A stretch of 64,000 nucleotides of DNA. Source: Cryptomeria japonica (taxonomy: Eukaryota > Streptophyta > Pinopsida > Cupressales > Cupressaceae). Location of the stretch: NCBI RefSeq assembly GCF_030272615.1, contig NC_081406.1, positions 245,389,218-245,453,217 on the forward strand, read 5' to 3'. The position numbers and the translations under genes are program-made. How positions within the stretch are numbered: position 1 is the stretch's first letter; every line of letters begins with the position of its first letter. The notes under the pieces are model-generated. The model was not told where the DNA came from and did no database searches. It worked only from the letters and a program-made list of their open reading frames with translations. Shown here in pieces: positions 35,701-50,700 of the stretch.

Positions 35701-38700
35701 TCCAATGAAGATTTAGCATGCCAACACCATACATCTACAGAAAAACATTTAGAAACTATAAGAATTAAATAAATAATATAGGAATCAAATTCCTAAATTT
35801 TACTTGTAGTATTGAGCTAAAACTTGAAAAATTATTTTTTAGCTAGTCGTTTTTCTCTCCTTTGAAGTGCTTGAGCTAAAGAAGAGAGCCTCCCCTCCGC
35901 GCCCTTGTAGACCTCAAATGGATAGAGGAAATATAGGAAGTTAATTATTGTGTATGTAGAATGGATGTTTCACGAGAATCAACATTGCCAACTGATAGCC
36001 CGGAAAATTGATTGCATAAAATTTGCAAATTTTGAACTCAAAACATTGATTTTCAGGTTTTACTTGCATCCTCTGTGAACGATCCAAGGTCTAGGGTTTA
36101 GGGTTTATCAAAACTCCTTATATTTAGTGAAGAAGACCCTAGTGATGATATATTTTGCTGTTACTTTTTCCCACTTAATATCGAGGGTACCCTTTCCATG
36201 AGCGGGGCCATCTTATTCCCTAAGCAAAATATTGATCAACTGGTTTGTGAAATAATAATTTCCCTAAGTCAAGCACATAACTTTCCTATTACCGGTCCCC
36301 TTTTAAGATATTTATGCCCGCACTTGTATTTTCCTAAGTCCAAAAGGTCCTAAATACACCAACCGTTTGTTAAAGAAAGGATAGATCCAACGGCTAGCGC
36401 TTCCCCACGATCAAAGATGCGAGGGTTTTAATGACCGCAGCACCGTGAGATTGTGTCGCGTGTTATTAGTGGAAACCAGTAGGGTTAGCAGTGTAACCGG
36501 TCGAAAACATTGTGATAACAGTTTGTAGGCGGTAAAGGTCGATTTACTAACAATCCCATCAATTTGCACGTGCTTAGAATAAATGAAGATGTTTTCTCCC
36601 GAGGTAAAAGGTGCTAGATTTTTAAGTCCTGAAAGAGTTGATGGACAGTACACAAAGCGGTAAAGATTGAACAGATTGAACAGCCCTCGTATTCCCGCAA
36701 TGGAAGTTGCAGGGAGATTACGGACAGCAGCATCACGAGATGATGCCACGTGTCCCGAGCTGATCAGGAAGACTTACGGAGATGTTGTTGACGGAACTTG
36801 GTCGAAGGATGATATGGCACTGTTCAATCAAGATCTTGTGGGTCCACAGATACAGATGGAAAGTCAAAGTGCTAAGTTGGCGAGAAAGGACCGTTACATA
36901 TGCCAAGTTGGATGAGATCTGCGGCTGAGTTTCAAATGAGAAGTTTGGATGGATTTTGGAGGCACCGGTTGTAGTTCACAGGAAAAGGCAGAATGAATGG
37001 GGTTCAGACTTTGTCAATTCAAGATTGATTTGACAATCAAAGATGATAGCTCAGAGATGTGAAAGGATTTGGATAAGCTTCCAGTTCAAGTGTGATGGAT
37101 CACGAGATCTCTGATGAATTTAGAGGTTTGTCTGTTGACAGAGATCCTAAAGCAGGAGATTGTACACTAAAAAAAGGAATAAGATTAGAATAAAATCACT
37201 CGCATCAGATGAACCTTGACAGAAAAATGCAGTAGATGTGATATGCGTGAATACTAGTGTCCATAGCTGGCAAAGTAAATTGAGAATAACAGAGTGATGA
37301 TGTTTAAAGAACAGGCACTACTTGATGAAGTATTGTTCAATTATAAATACAGCAAGGTGGTGACCGAATTGGTGGAAGAGTATGAGGCCTTTTCATTTTC
37401 TAAATGCATTTTTTCTTCCTGCAGAAGAAATGATGTTTAAGCAAGCTTGTAGATGGAGTTGCAATATGCTTTGTGATACCAGATGGATGTTTTTTCTCAT
37501 GTGTGAGTATGTCTATTGCCATAGCGGATGTGAAAGTGGGGAGGATTGCCAGAGGGGGCGTGAAAACCTTTTCTCATGAAGAAAGGCCATGCATGGCACA
37601 ACCTCTTTGTCTACTCAGTGTCTGGGTGGCAGAGGGTTCTGAGAAAGAGCCCGCAGAGGAATCAAAAGGGAACATGTCTGGGTAGGGAGCGGCAACAATC
37701 CATCCATGTAGCTGCATGGAAGTTGTGACCCCTCCCCAACATATTATGTTTCACCTCTAACTTCACTTCCCACTGCCTTTGTTCCTGGGCATGAAGGTTA
37801 AGTTCCTCCTCTAGCGTGAGGGGTGACTTTACCTCTTGCTGGGGTCCTGTTTCCCTTTCTAAGGAAGGGAAATGCTCTAATGGACAAAAAAATGCAACAT
37901 CTCACATTCCATCTGAAGGTGTCAAGGCGACAACGGCATGTCTCAAATGGTTTTGCTCCTACCAAAAATCAGTTGGAAATTTTGGTTCCACCTCATCACG
38001 GGCACCAGAATGCGGATAAGGAGTGATTTGTAACAGAATTGTGTACAGCCTCTAAGGCTCGGTTTTGTTGACATGTGTCTCATGGCCTAAAGCTTGTCGC
38101 TCCCTTGTTTTCTATAGAAGGGAATTCAAGGCCATTAGTTAGGGTCCGAATTTTCTGAGAAAGATCTCTGTAAAAGAGATCTCTTCTGCAGGGTTAGGTC
38201 CAAAATAGTTCTAGAGAGTCATAGGAAGTAACAGGGACTATAATGTTATTTTGCAGAGCAAAAAAGTAATAGAACAGTTGCAGGTTCCCCTTTTTCAAGT
38301 GGGTCATTCTGTATTTGAATTTGTTGTCTATCATTTGATAAAAGATAGCTCATGATATTAAATGCAAATATATTTTCCTAATCTTTACTCTCCTGTGTGC
38401 GATTTATCTTCTTTTAAGAAGATGGGATCAAGGGTTTCATTTGTTTATTGCATTGTTATGATGTATGTATTCTTCTATTCAATGCTTTAGTCCAAGAGGT
38501 TAATTAAAATGCTTGAATGAGATTATAGAGGAAATAAGGCTCGCCATAGGATTTGATAAGCAGTTCAGATGAAGGATTATAAGCAGAGCAATATTGTAAG
38601 GCAGTATTGTTATTAGGCTAGACTCGCCATTAGATGAAATTTTATCAAATTTTCAGTAACATTTTTATGTATTTTGTAGCCCAAATGAATAAGGCACTGG

Positions 38701-41700
38701 TATCCGCTGGCAAATCTTATTAGGTTATCAGTTTCCGGTTTTATCTTCTTTATGATCTCTCAAAACAAGTCTAATAAATATCCAAACAGTCATTTGCTAA
38801 AATTTATGTATTTTCTAAAAGTTGTCTCACCCTCTCTCATACTCCAGTTTAAGGTTGAGAATCACTGAAGGATTTGCCATCCTTGAGCATTCTCCCTTTC
38901 TGTTGAGTCTTATTATGAGATAATTTGCTTTGTTTTCAGTAAGTTCCTGAGTATCTTTGCAGAGAGCAGGATATCTTACTAAAGGGATCACCCTCCCTGG
39001 TTCTGCAAAGCCTAAAGCGTAGGACTTTATGTTCTTGTTATTGTTGGTCCAAGCCTGACAGATATTGATAGTTGGAGGTGGCTCTCCATAGATATTTGGA
39101 TGAAATCAGCTTGGTCTCTGCCCTGTAAGCAGTGTAAACCCGTCGTCCATTTTGGGAACCAACACCAACTTATCTCAATATCTGGCACACCATCTTATCA
39201 ATAAATGAAATAACACCTACCAAGACCTCCTCATCAGCCTAAATGATGTGCCAAATGATTTCACATTTTTGTATTTCCACCACAGTAATACAAAATGGCC
39301 TCTTTGGCCTTATCCATGGCTTCATAGAAGAAACCCATCATCATGTCAACCCCGTCCACCATATGAAGAACCCTAACCAAAGGTTCTATCACCTAAAAAA
39401 TGTAAAAACAAATTTGAAATTATTATAAAATTAACCCCTCAAAAAAATAGCAAATAGATAATTTGGTATAAAGTTTATGTTTGTAGTTGTTCCTTACCTT
39501 GATTAAATCCTCTCCATTTTTTATGAATAAGTCATCAAAAACTATTCTTGCAGTCTTCTCCCCTTCAACTTTTTGGAAAAATGGAGACTCCAACCAAGCA
39601 ATAGACACAAACATTAGCTTGAGATGAGGAATCATAGTAAAAATGTTTTGCAAAATGAGGAAGTGGCTGGCAAATTGTGTCACTCCTAGTTGCACAAGCT
39701 CCTTGTTATTAGTCTGCTTTCTCATCAAAGAAAGGAACCAAGTATAATTATAGATAAATTTGGTAACCTATTTAGCATCTTCAACCACGCTTTTGATCTA
39801 TCCAACCTTCCCAATGTCCTCTAACAGAAAATCCAGGAAATGTGCAGCTCAAGAAGTCTAAGAAATAGTAGGATGCCTCTCCATAATAAGTCTCCCTATG
39901 CCTACATATGTTGTTGCATTGTTTGTGATAAGTTGGACAACATTCTCAATGCCAGCTTCCTAGATCACCCCATCCAATAGAACGCACAAAGTCTCAACAT
40001 TTTTTACTTCATGCAAGGCATTTACAAACTTCAAGAACACCAATGTGCCATTAAAAGCTACTGAAAAGTTAAAGAGAGTCTTATTTCACCCATATATCCA
40101 TCCATTTGATAAGAGGCTACAGCCCTTTTATACCATACTTTCTTTTGATCACCAACCATAAGCCATGTATTTTTAATGGCTTTCTCTAGCAATGGCACAA
40201 TTCTAGTAGACGCTTAAATCCCTTACCAGTAACTATTAATGCATTCACCAACCCTTCTCAATATGGGTTGTTTGCCACATTGAAAGATAAATTATTACAG
40301 TACCAAAAAATTGGTGCTACCATCTTAGCCTCATGGTGTTTTTCCTTATTCCAAGTGGTACCTATTGTGTTGTAAACACGCACACCCCATTGCAAATGGG
40401 GACCCCTCTTTTTTGCCACTTGTTGGCTTAGTTTAGCTTAGTTTTGCTTACCTTGGCAATAATTTTGGTCTCATAGATGTTGGGTGAAGGTAGCAATGTC
40501 TTGTCCACCAAAAGAAAACATTGATTAATCCATGAAGTAAGAATGCAAAGGTTCATCCTAGGAAAAAGTATGATCAAGTCAAGAATGAGTAGGTCAAGTT
40601 AGAAAATCAAAGTTCTGGATATGGAATGAGTGCACAATCCACCATCCAACTTAGGAAAATTACTTGTTTAAGATTAAGAATGTGGAATTTGTCCATAGAA
40701 AGGAATAGAAATCGAGGTCTGGGAAAGAAATGAATGAATGACCTCCAATCAAACCTAAGCAATCCAAGGATCAACCATGGCAAATTCAAGATTTAAAGAG
40801 CGAATGATTTCCAAACCAATATTTGAGAAAATGTAGAGCAAAAAACATGAAAACAGTAATCAATTCACTAAATTTGCTTCACAAAACAAGGAGTTTGAAA
40901 GTTGTTAAAGGAAAGTTGTCCTAGAAAAATTCCAAGGTTGAGACCATAGATGTGTAATGGTGAAAATTAGGGTTTCCACCATTGGATGTAGTAAAACCAC
41001 TAATTTTGCTTAGAGATCATCACATTAGGGAAAGATAGGAATTTGAAAGATCTAAACCTAGTAGATCTAGATTCTAATCAAATTCCAGAGGTGTTGAATG
41101 TGTCCTCTTCTTTCCCTTGAGTGGAATTGATTTATTAAAGATGCTGAAATTAGGGTAAATGTGCTGAAAATTGAAGTAGAAATGCATAAACAGTAAGCAA
41201 CAGTCGTTGGATTGAGCCACGAACCTGGATCTAATCAAAGTAAGCAGATTCGGACATGTTCCCAAAAGGAGCTCCAAAAATGTTGGGACAATGTCGCCCA
41301 CGCCTTGGTCCTCCAAACTTTTCGCACTACAATGGGGGATAGATTTGTCACTATAAATAATGCTTATTCTGGAGACCGCAACACCATACCTATTTCCTAC
41401 ACGAAAAGAAGGGGAAATAGGTTGGGCATAGGGGTTTTCCTAAGTCAAAACCCAATTTAGGAATTAACCTTGAATGAAATGTTGCAAATACTGAAATAAA
41501 TGATGGAAAGATATACCTCAGATTTGCAATGACTGATAATGATGCTTTGCTTCTTGAATGTAACCACATATGTTGTATGAAATGGTATGAACATGACAAA
41601 ACCTTAATCACACACACATACTTGCATATAAATGATGTAATGTTGCTCCATAATGGATAAATGAAGAATATGTAGTCTTGAAGACCTTTGGAAATGCTTG

Positions 41701-44700
41701 ATAATGAATGCTTCAATGCTGGAATAATAGATTGCTTGAATGGGCGCCTTATGATTCTCTTGTTATCCTCTGTTGTCTTCTGTGTTTTTTAAATGAGAGG
41801 TATGGACCTCCTTATATTCTTGCCCGTCGAAAAACACCTTAATTTTCGACATAGGCCAACATGGAGATCACAATCTTGATAGCTCATTGTGACCGTCGAG
41901 AGGGGCCAACTTAGGGTCTTATTTGAGAGGACCAAGGCGCCACGCCCTAGTCCCAATGAGGACCATGGCACCATGCCCTAGACCTACCCCATTTTAGGGC
42001 CAGAATCGAGGGACCATGTGATGTGTAAAGTGAAAATTAGGCTAGATTTGAATGGTGTGAGCAGAATTAGGTCTGAGTCTGGCTTAGGACATGAACGCTA
42101 AGATGAGGGCCCAAATGTGGACCAAATTGTAAGGGAGTACAATTTAGGACGCTACAAGATGAAAAACTTCGCGAGCCCTAGTTGATCGCGAGTCACTCGC
42201 AAATAAACTTGGCAAAGAGTTTTGTAAACCATGCAGCAAGAAAAACCCTAAAAAATAACCAAAAATCATAGACTCGCGTAAAAAATCAACGCTAAAAAAG
42301 TAATAAAGTTTTTAGTTGTCAAAAACCTAATTTTTATTTCATGTTGTGTCTTTTGCAAGCCGCGATGGGAAAAGTATTTGCGACACCGCCGACGCAAATA
42401 GGGTATGAAAACAGGAACAAAAACCAAACGCACAAAGTCTTCAACTTTTAATCAATTTCCACTATAAAATTTGGTTTGTTTCCAATTTGCATCAACGCTT
42501 TAGGATTTGTATCACATATTATTTGCTACATCTTTAACAAAAATACACAGTTTATGGGCTCATCGTTTTGTCATTGTGTACATTTCAGATTTGTATATGT
42601 TATTGTAGGCAATATCAACAAGTTTTATGCACAGAAACATTGCCCAGAAACACTGCAATATCAACTACAATTATACAACAATCTATATTCTTTTTAATAA
42701 TAGTTATAGAACAATGTAATTTTTTTTTTAATAAATTGTTGTATTACATTAATATATAAAGAAAGATCTATTAAAAAGAATAAAGATTAAATTAAAAGAA
42801 AAATTTATATAGAAAATATGTAGATCAAATTAAATATATATGTTGTAGAAATATTAAAATTAAGATAATCCTGATTCATAATAATGCAGCATTTAGAAAT
42901 GTAAGGAAATTAGTAATATAGGTAGGAATTGTTTAAACTTTTTACAATTGCTTGATATATAAAAAGGTAAAATAAAAAATAATCTTTGCTAAGAATGCTG
43001 AACAAAAGGGAATAGCTATTTGTATAAACCAGATTCGTTGTTAATGTGAAAAAACACTCCAACAGGGAGTCAAAGTCAATTGACTTTAACCAAGGGCTAT
43101 GACACTTTCAGAAATCAACATGTTATCAAAGTCAATTGGCTATAGCCAGAGCACTATAACAAGTCAGTATTGAAATAAAGTTAACCAACGATTGGTGGGA
43201 AATGACCCTAAGCCAAATTTCAGCAGGCTATTGTCTCTGACAAGTAACATAAACAATCAAGAAATACAGCAGTTTGTGTTGCAATACAGTTCCTCTAGAT
43301 ATGCATAGAAAATTGTGACGGCATATCTTCTCCTACAACCAATGTACAACATTAATCAATCAGCAGCCAAAGCAAGGATATCTCTACATTCTTGAATCAA
43401 ATTTACTTGTGACCAGCAACAATAGAAATCTGACAATCCATAAACCATTGACCGTCAAGCTATAGAAACAAGGTGGTGATGATTGCCAATAAGCAGTAAT
43501 CATCACAAACCTTGTATAATTGCTAAGGTTGCTATTGGTAAACACAAGTGGTAATCATCAGTTAAAGTTTAAACTTTAGGGAGGTAAAGATCTGCAATTT
43601 ATTAGAGTTCTATGCCTTCAGATTTATCATCATCATATGTAATTAAACATGTCGACATTTGACTAACTAGACTATTAACCAAATCAAAATGTTTTCATCT
43701 ACTCCTTAATGATCCGAATAAATACTATTAGAAGTTTAGAAGTTAGAACCAATTAAGATAAAGTAAGAGTTTTGATACTATTTTTGTTTTTATTCGTTAA
43801 CATGTACCATTTTTTATGTTCTCTAAATGTTGTCTCTCTCTTTTGCTAGGTTCTTTTCCTATTTTTTTGAAAGAAAATGGCTTCTATAGGTAGAGGTGGT
43901 GGGTCTAGTGGCAGAAAGAGAGACCCTTGTTGGAAACATGGGATACCGGATCAAAAACGAGATGCCATTTGTATCCATTGCACTAAGCTTATGAAAGGTG
44001 GCATTAATAGGCTCAAATATCACCTTGCAAAGATCGAATGTCGAGATATCAAACCATGTAAAAAAGTCCTAAAGAGGCTACGAGGGATGCAATAGCAACA
44101 CTTGAAGTATATGATCAAAGGAAGCAACAAAAAAGAGAACAGCAAATGCAATGGCAGCCCCAAAGGCAGATTTGAGTTCTATAGGGTCACATGCAGATGT
44201 GGGGGCATCTAGTTCTTCCCTTGGGCCACGAATATGAGGATCAGGAAGTGTGGGCAGCTATATGGAAAACTACTTTGTTCCACATAACACTCCTGGTGCA
44301 CAACCTGGATTGCAAGGCACTGCGTGGAATAAAGAGGCTCACCATCAGGCAAAGTTAGCGTGTGCTAGGTTTTGGATCTACAAAAATATTCCGATCAATG
44401 TTGTTTCTAGTCCATATTAGGAGAAATTGGTCACTGCATTGACCGTGGCAAGTAAGAGGTTCAAGTCCGCAAGTCGTTACAAGATGAGTGGGCCGTTATT
44501 GAGAGATGAGGTCCAAAACATTCATCAATTAGTGGAAGAGAAAAGGAGTATTTGGGAAAAGAATGCCTGCACCATTTTACCTGATGGGTGGATGAATGGT
44601 AGGAATAGGACACTCATCAATTTTCTAGTTGCTTCAAGAGGACAGTTAGTATTTTTAGAATCAATTGATGTCTCTAATGAAGTGAAGAATGCAAAGACCT

Positions 44701-47700
44701 TGTGCAACATGTTGGATGAGATGGTGATGGAAGTGGGAGTGCGGAATGTCATCTAGGTTGTGAGTGATAATGCAGCTCCATATGTGGCAGCCAGCAAACT
44801 TCTAATGGCTAGGCATCCAACATTATTTTGGAGCCCTTGTGCTGCCCATTGTCTTGACTTGCTCCTTGAAGACATAGGGAAACTAAGTTGGGTGAAGAAA
44901 GAGGTTGAAGATGGAAGGAATATCACAAAATACATCTACAATCACACATGGGTCCTGAATCTTATGAGAGAGCACACTGATGGTAAGGATCTCGTGTGAT
45001 CGGGGGTCACACGCTTTGCTACCAATTTCCTCACCTTGCAGAACATACTAGCTACATTGCCCAACCGTAAGCAGATGTTTGTGAGTGAAAGATGGTTGGA
45101 CAGTCCTTATGCTAGGAAGCCTAACACAAAGAAGGTTGTGATTGCCAATTGTATTCTAGTTTTGCCAAGATGGTGGAGGAGATCATCAATGTAACTTTTG
45201 AAACTTTAATTGATGATTTATTATTTAATTTTCTAATATTACAATCTGCTGATTTTGTTAAATTTTTTATATCTAGGTGTCGAAACTGTCGGTGAGGGTG
45301 CTATGAATGGTGGATGGGGATCATAACCCCATGGTGTATCTATACGAGGCCATGGATAAGGCCAAAGAGGCGATTCAGCACTTGTATGGATCAAACAAGA
45401 CCAAATATGAACCCATATGGCACATAATTGATCAAAGGTGGAACCAACAACTCCATCAACATATTCATGATGTTGCCTACTACTTGAATCCCAAGTTTTC
45501 CTACTCCCCGAGTTTCAGAGCAGATGCAGAGGTTAAAGTTGGCCTCAACACATGCATTCGAAGGTTAGTTGATGATAAGCACCTTCAAGACCTAATAATT
45601 GATGAGTTGCAAAGCTATAAGAAGGCCATAGGGCCATTGTTTTCTTCACCTAATTGCATGCATAGGAGAGACACCCTACAACCAAGTAAAAAAACATATG
45701 TTTAATTTATTTTACCATTTATTTCACTTTTTAAGATTATTAAATATTTACAAGTTATAAATGACATTTTTTATCCTTGCAGATTTGTGGTGGAAAGATT
45801 ATGGTGTCACAACGCCTAATCTTCAAAACATTGCCATCCGCATATTATCGCAGCCTTGTAGTGCTTCTGGTTGTGAGCGCAACTGGAGTGTTTTTAGGCC
45901 ATTCCCACAAAAAAAAAAACGCAATAGGTTGACTCAACAATGCTTGAATGATCTTGTCTATGTGTGGTACAACCTTCGATTGCATGAAAAGAAGGTGCAA
46001 GAGCAAGATTCACATGAAGCACTTGACTTGGATGGCATTGATCCATATTCAACAGATTGGGTTGCTGCTCCTGATGATGTTGATGTTGATTTGGATCCAT
46101 TCCTTACTAATGAGCAGCTAAGTGAGTCGGAGAGGGCAAGAGAGGAATGGGATGTGGAAGTGGCAGCACATGAGGAGGAACGCGAGGTTGGTAATGCAAC
46201 AAAGGCACCTATCACTATGGTCGAGGCACCTATTGAGGATGTTGCAACTACTTCAGCAACACCCACCCAACGGCAGCAATCTTTTTTAAGCTTTAGTCGT
46301 ATACGCAATATATGATTTCTCATTTTCAATGATACCAAAACTTGAAATGTATTAAGAATTTCAGAGCTTGTAGTTATTTTGTGGTCTATGTCACTATGAT
46401 ACATTGATATGTATTGAACTCAATTTTGTTCACATGTTGCACTTGTTTTTTGGTCTATGCTATGTATTTAACTCAAACTTTGGTCTATATATCATGGAAA
46501 TCAGTATATGTTCTACAAATTTGGTGTAAATGTGTGTTTTTTAAGAATATTTTTAAAAAAATGTATTTTCAAATGTTCGATAAAGTTGCCAAGTGTTTCC
46601 CTGAATTTTTGCGATTCCCGAGTTTTTTTAAAAAATTGGGCTTGCCGAGTCATTGTCAAGTCCGAGTTTTTCAACTATGGTTGAGACAATGAAAATCCAA
46701 GGAATCCAAGGCTAAGTCAAAGAAAAATCCACATCCAAAGAGGATTTCCACTTAGAAATCTAGGACTAAGGCCAATTTTCACTTGAAAAAAACCTTGTCT
46801 ACCTTTGAAATTCGCACTTGGAAATCCATGGACATGTTGGTATTATTTTTTATGATCAGATTTGCAATACACGAAAACAGAAAAATACAACACATGAACA
46901 AAATAGAACACACCACATATCTTGGAAAAACCCTCCTTCTCGAGGGAGAAAAACCCAGCCAAGAATATATCTCTTATATTAAATTGATTGATCAAAATGA
47001 AATGATCATCACCTTCTATATATACAAAAGTAAGGTGCCTTTTCTCAAGCAAGGTGACTCTTCACAAGAGTCAGCCTCATTCAAGAACCAAGGTGACTTT
47101 TCATCTTGGGTCAGCCCTTATAAATATAAAATAATAATTTGCAGGAGGCCGACTTGCCTCTAGGAATACCTCCTGCAGCTATAAAACACTAACAGTTGGA
47201 ATCCTGCCAAGGAGTCCTTGCACACCCTTGATTCCCACTCAAGAATCCATGCTTAAGTTGAATTTATGCCAAGGAAAAGAGGAGAATGTATTGACAAAAT
47301 TAGATGAAATAAGGGAATACAATGGAAGGCCAACTTGGCATGAGGAGGAAGCAATTTGCAATGTTTAAGTTGAAAAAACAAACAAAAAGTGCACACCTGG
47401 CCGAGCCCATTTTGCCAAGGATAAGTTGCTGCATGGAGTGCCCATAAAAGATGAAATCACAAGAGTCATTCTTGCAATACAATTCAAATCAGTTCACAGC
47501 AGAGAAAGAGAGAATTCTCTAACAGATAAGTGTGATTTTCTACAAGGAAAAACAGGATTTTAAGTCAAGTATTGAAGGGAAAAAGAGACAAGTGCTTGAT
47601 GTTTTAAAGAACCAAGATAAGAAGGAACAAATTCAACAACAGGAAGGAGGTTATTTGTGAAGGAAAAACAAGTTATTCATATGCAGATCTGAGCAATTTC

Positions 47701-50700
47701 CATCACCATATTTGAACATTTTTCAGATTTGGAAGATCATTTCTAGAGAATTTCCAAGTTATTTCCAGACTATTAGAGGTAAAACCAGAAGGTCTTAAGG
47801 TTCATTTTTTCTGAAAAAATTTAAGAAAGAGGTGAAAACAAGGGTCTGTGAAGAATTTTGTGAAGCATTCCTGATAATATTGTACAAATCCAAATGAGTT
47901 TGTTCCTTTTAGATACAATTTGTTTCACAATTTGTCTTTGAACAATGATTATCATGAAAATTATTTTAAGTTCTTCAATTGAATTAGGAATTCAAGAATA
48001 TGAACTTCCATTTCCTTATCACAATCTTCTTGCATTTCACTTAAAATTTCTCAGATTTGACTTAGGATCCATTCACAATTATGATTCAAGGTATTTTTCT
48101 CTTTTCAGATGATGCAAGGAATGATTGCATGGAATGAGGACAAATCAAGGAGAAGAACTCAACAACGCAAGGGAAGATAAGGTCAAGGATCTCCAAGGAG
48201 GAGGATGGCAAAGATGAAGATGGAAGTGCGTAATGAATCCTAAAGAAAGCATTTTGAAGTTTCAGAAGAGTTGATCGAAGTTAGAAACTCATCCGGTGGA
48301 GATATAAAAATGGTATTATATCTGATAAAGATGATGCAATTTGGGAATATGAACCATCATGATCAGTCAAAAAATTAAATGATGTTGAGTATCAAAAGAT
48401 ATTGCTGGAGATGCAAAGACTTCTTTATGATGACATAGGAGTGGACTTGAAACAAAGAGCTACGTGAAGAAAGGAAACTTTGCAAAACATGCAAGTTGAG
48501 ACACCTAGTCACCTCCACCAATCAAATAATCCAAGGTCAACATCTCCAGATTCATCAAACCTAACTCATCCAAAGAGGAGGAGATGGATGTGTATGAGGC
48601 ATTAAATAAGACATTACAACCTGTTTTCTTATTGGTCCTTTCTTTAAAAGGATATGCATTCAAAGACTTCCAATTTTCTCATTGGTTGGGATTAAATGTA
48701 TGAGGTGTTAGTTATAATTAACCCTACTTTAAGTTTTATTGTTTAATCTTGGCCATTGATTTAGAATCAATTTGGGCTCTTGGCTTGTAATTGAGAAGTT
48801 TATACAAGGCTTGCTTTTGTCATTTGTAAAGGAGGAGATCATAAATTATTGTCGAGACTATGCTGGAATAAATACATAATTTTCATTGAAGATATGGTGA
48901 ACATTTGTATGAGGTTTCAACATTTTGCATGGTTTCTACTTCTCAACATTTAGTTGAAGTTCATTGATTTTAATGGAGAAATGTGAAGATAACTGATAGA
49001 TTCCTTGGATCATACCATTTGTAATTTGTTGATTGCAAATTACTTTGCATGGTTAGTTTGAACCTTATTTTGATAATAGTTTGATTGTGGATGTTCATTT
49101 GGATTGCGCCAGCATTGGGTATTTGGATGGATGCTTACAATATGAAAACCTTTCACTACCTTTGTGTAAATGTTATTGCAATTTCCAATTTAATGAACAA
49201 GTTATATGCTCGATGGTGTATTTAAGATTTTGGTATTATTACTATGACAATAATATTATCGTCTTTCTTTTCTGCAGGTATGGAGGATGAACAGGTATCG
49301 ATTTCAATGTCATCCCTTTTCTTTTGAATGATGTATATATAGAAAGGCAGTCACGATCAAGTGGCACCTTGATCGGACATGTCTTTTAGACATGTCCAAC
49401 CAAGATGTCACTTGGTCGTGATTGTCTACCGATTCACTCGGTGTTTATGCTAACTAATCGGTGCCAATGTAAATGATAACAGATCGATATAAACACACCC
49501 GATAATGAATCGGTGTCAAAGCAAATGATAACAGATCGATATAAACACACCCGATAATGAATCGGTGTCAAAGCAAATGAGCCCAATAACAAATAGCATT
49601 ATATATGCTATCGGGTTAATACCCCGATAGTATATAAATGCCGATTCATAAATGAATCAACAATAATATGCTATAACCCGATAGCATTTAGATCAACGCT
49701 TAACTATGTCAAGCAGGTCGTCGATCTAATCCATCTTTATCCAATATCAATATCATAATCAAGATCAATGTTACAGTCTGATAAACATATTCAGTTCGAA
49801 AAGCATAAATCAGATAATCTAATAGCATAGATGAGTAAACCAAAACAGAATAGAGGAGATTAACGAGTTAGGAAAGTCTTATCTTGCAGAAGCTACTAAT
49901 GCATTAACACTCCCTCTTAGCTTTGGAAGATAGATAAAGTAACCTGCATCACATTTCTTTTTCCATAATGTCAGTCTCCAAGAATATATATCATCTATAC
50001 ATATGATATGAAGTATCATCAGGACATAATATACAAATATAAAACATCACTCATAGAGTATCACCTAACCATGTGATATAAAAGATTCATTTCATTATGA
50101 CAAGATATCACCTAAACACGTGATATCAGTATTGCCTAAACACGCAATACTGAGGATAAACATATGAGGATGGTTAGATTCTCATCTTATCCTGGTTGTG
50201 ATATGTGCACAAACATTTTATACAAATGTTTTATCACAAAACCATCATGGCACATCCATGACATACCAGAGATCCAACATGATAAATGGTTTAGAGAATC
50301 ATAAGATCGTCACCTTATGATGTCTACATACAAGTGTTCATAATCTGAGAGATCGTCACCTCTTAGATATGAACACAAGGGGTGAAACCCAGAATGTCTC
50401 ATCATGACAAAAGAAGTTTACACATTAAACATCTTATTTACAAAGCAGATTACCTTTCTATCATACCTAAACCTTTTCTGAAGTGATCAACCTTCACTCT
50501 GGAAAGTGGTTTGGTCAGAATATCTGCAGTCTGATCTCTTGTACTAACATATTCCAATTTGATCACATTTTTGTCTACCATGTCTCGTACATAATGATAT
50601 GGAATCTCAATATGCTTAGATTTGTCATGAAATATTGGATTTATTGAAATATTTATGCAGCTCTGGTTGTCACAGTGGATGACAGTGGGTTTCATGGGTT

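Larger units (their letters stand above)
49165..49909 (-). repeat. 3' LTR of the minus-strand Copia element
   Basis: 745 bp. Contains a 77-base hairpin at 49348-49424 and two 52-base tandem units at 49471-49574. Confidence 0.95.

Noticed and set aside
36093..36107. Telomere-like AGGGTTTAGGGTTTA
   Set aside because: Only two units; expected by chance in AT-rich plant DNA and not evidence of an interstitial telomere.
40368..42156. Complete solo LTR with target duplication
   Set aside because: The flanks TATTG and AGATG do not match, so the 3' boundary and status remain uncertain.
45958..46404. 148-codon serine-rich minus-strand ORF
   Set aside because: Antisense to the hAT C-terminal domain.
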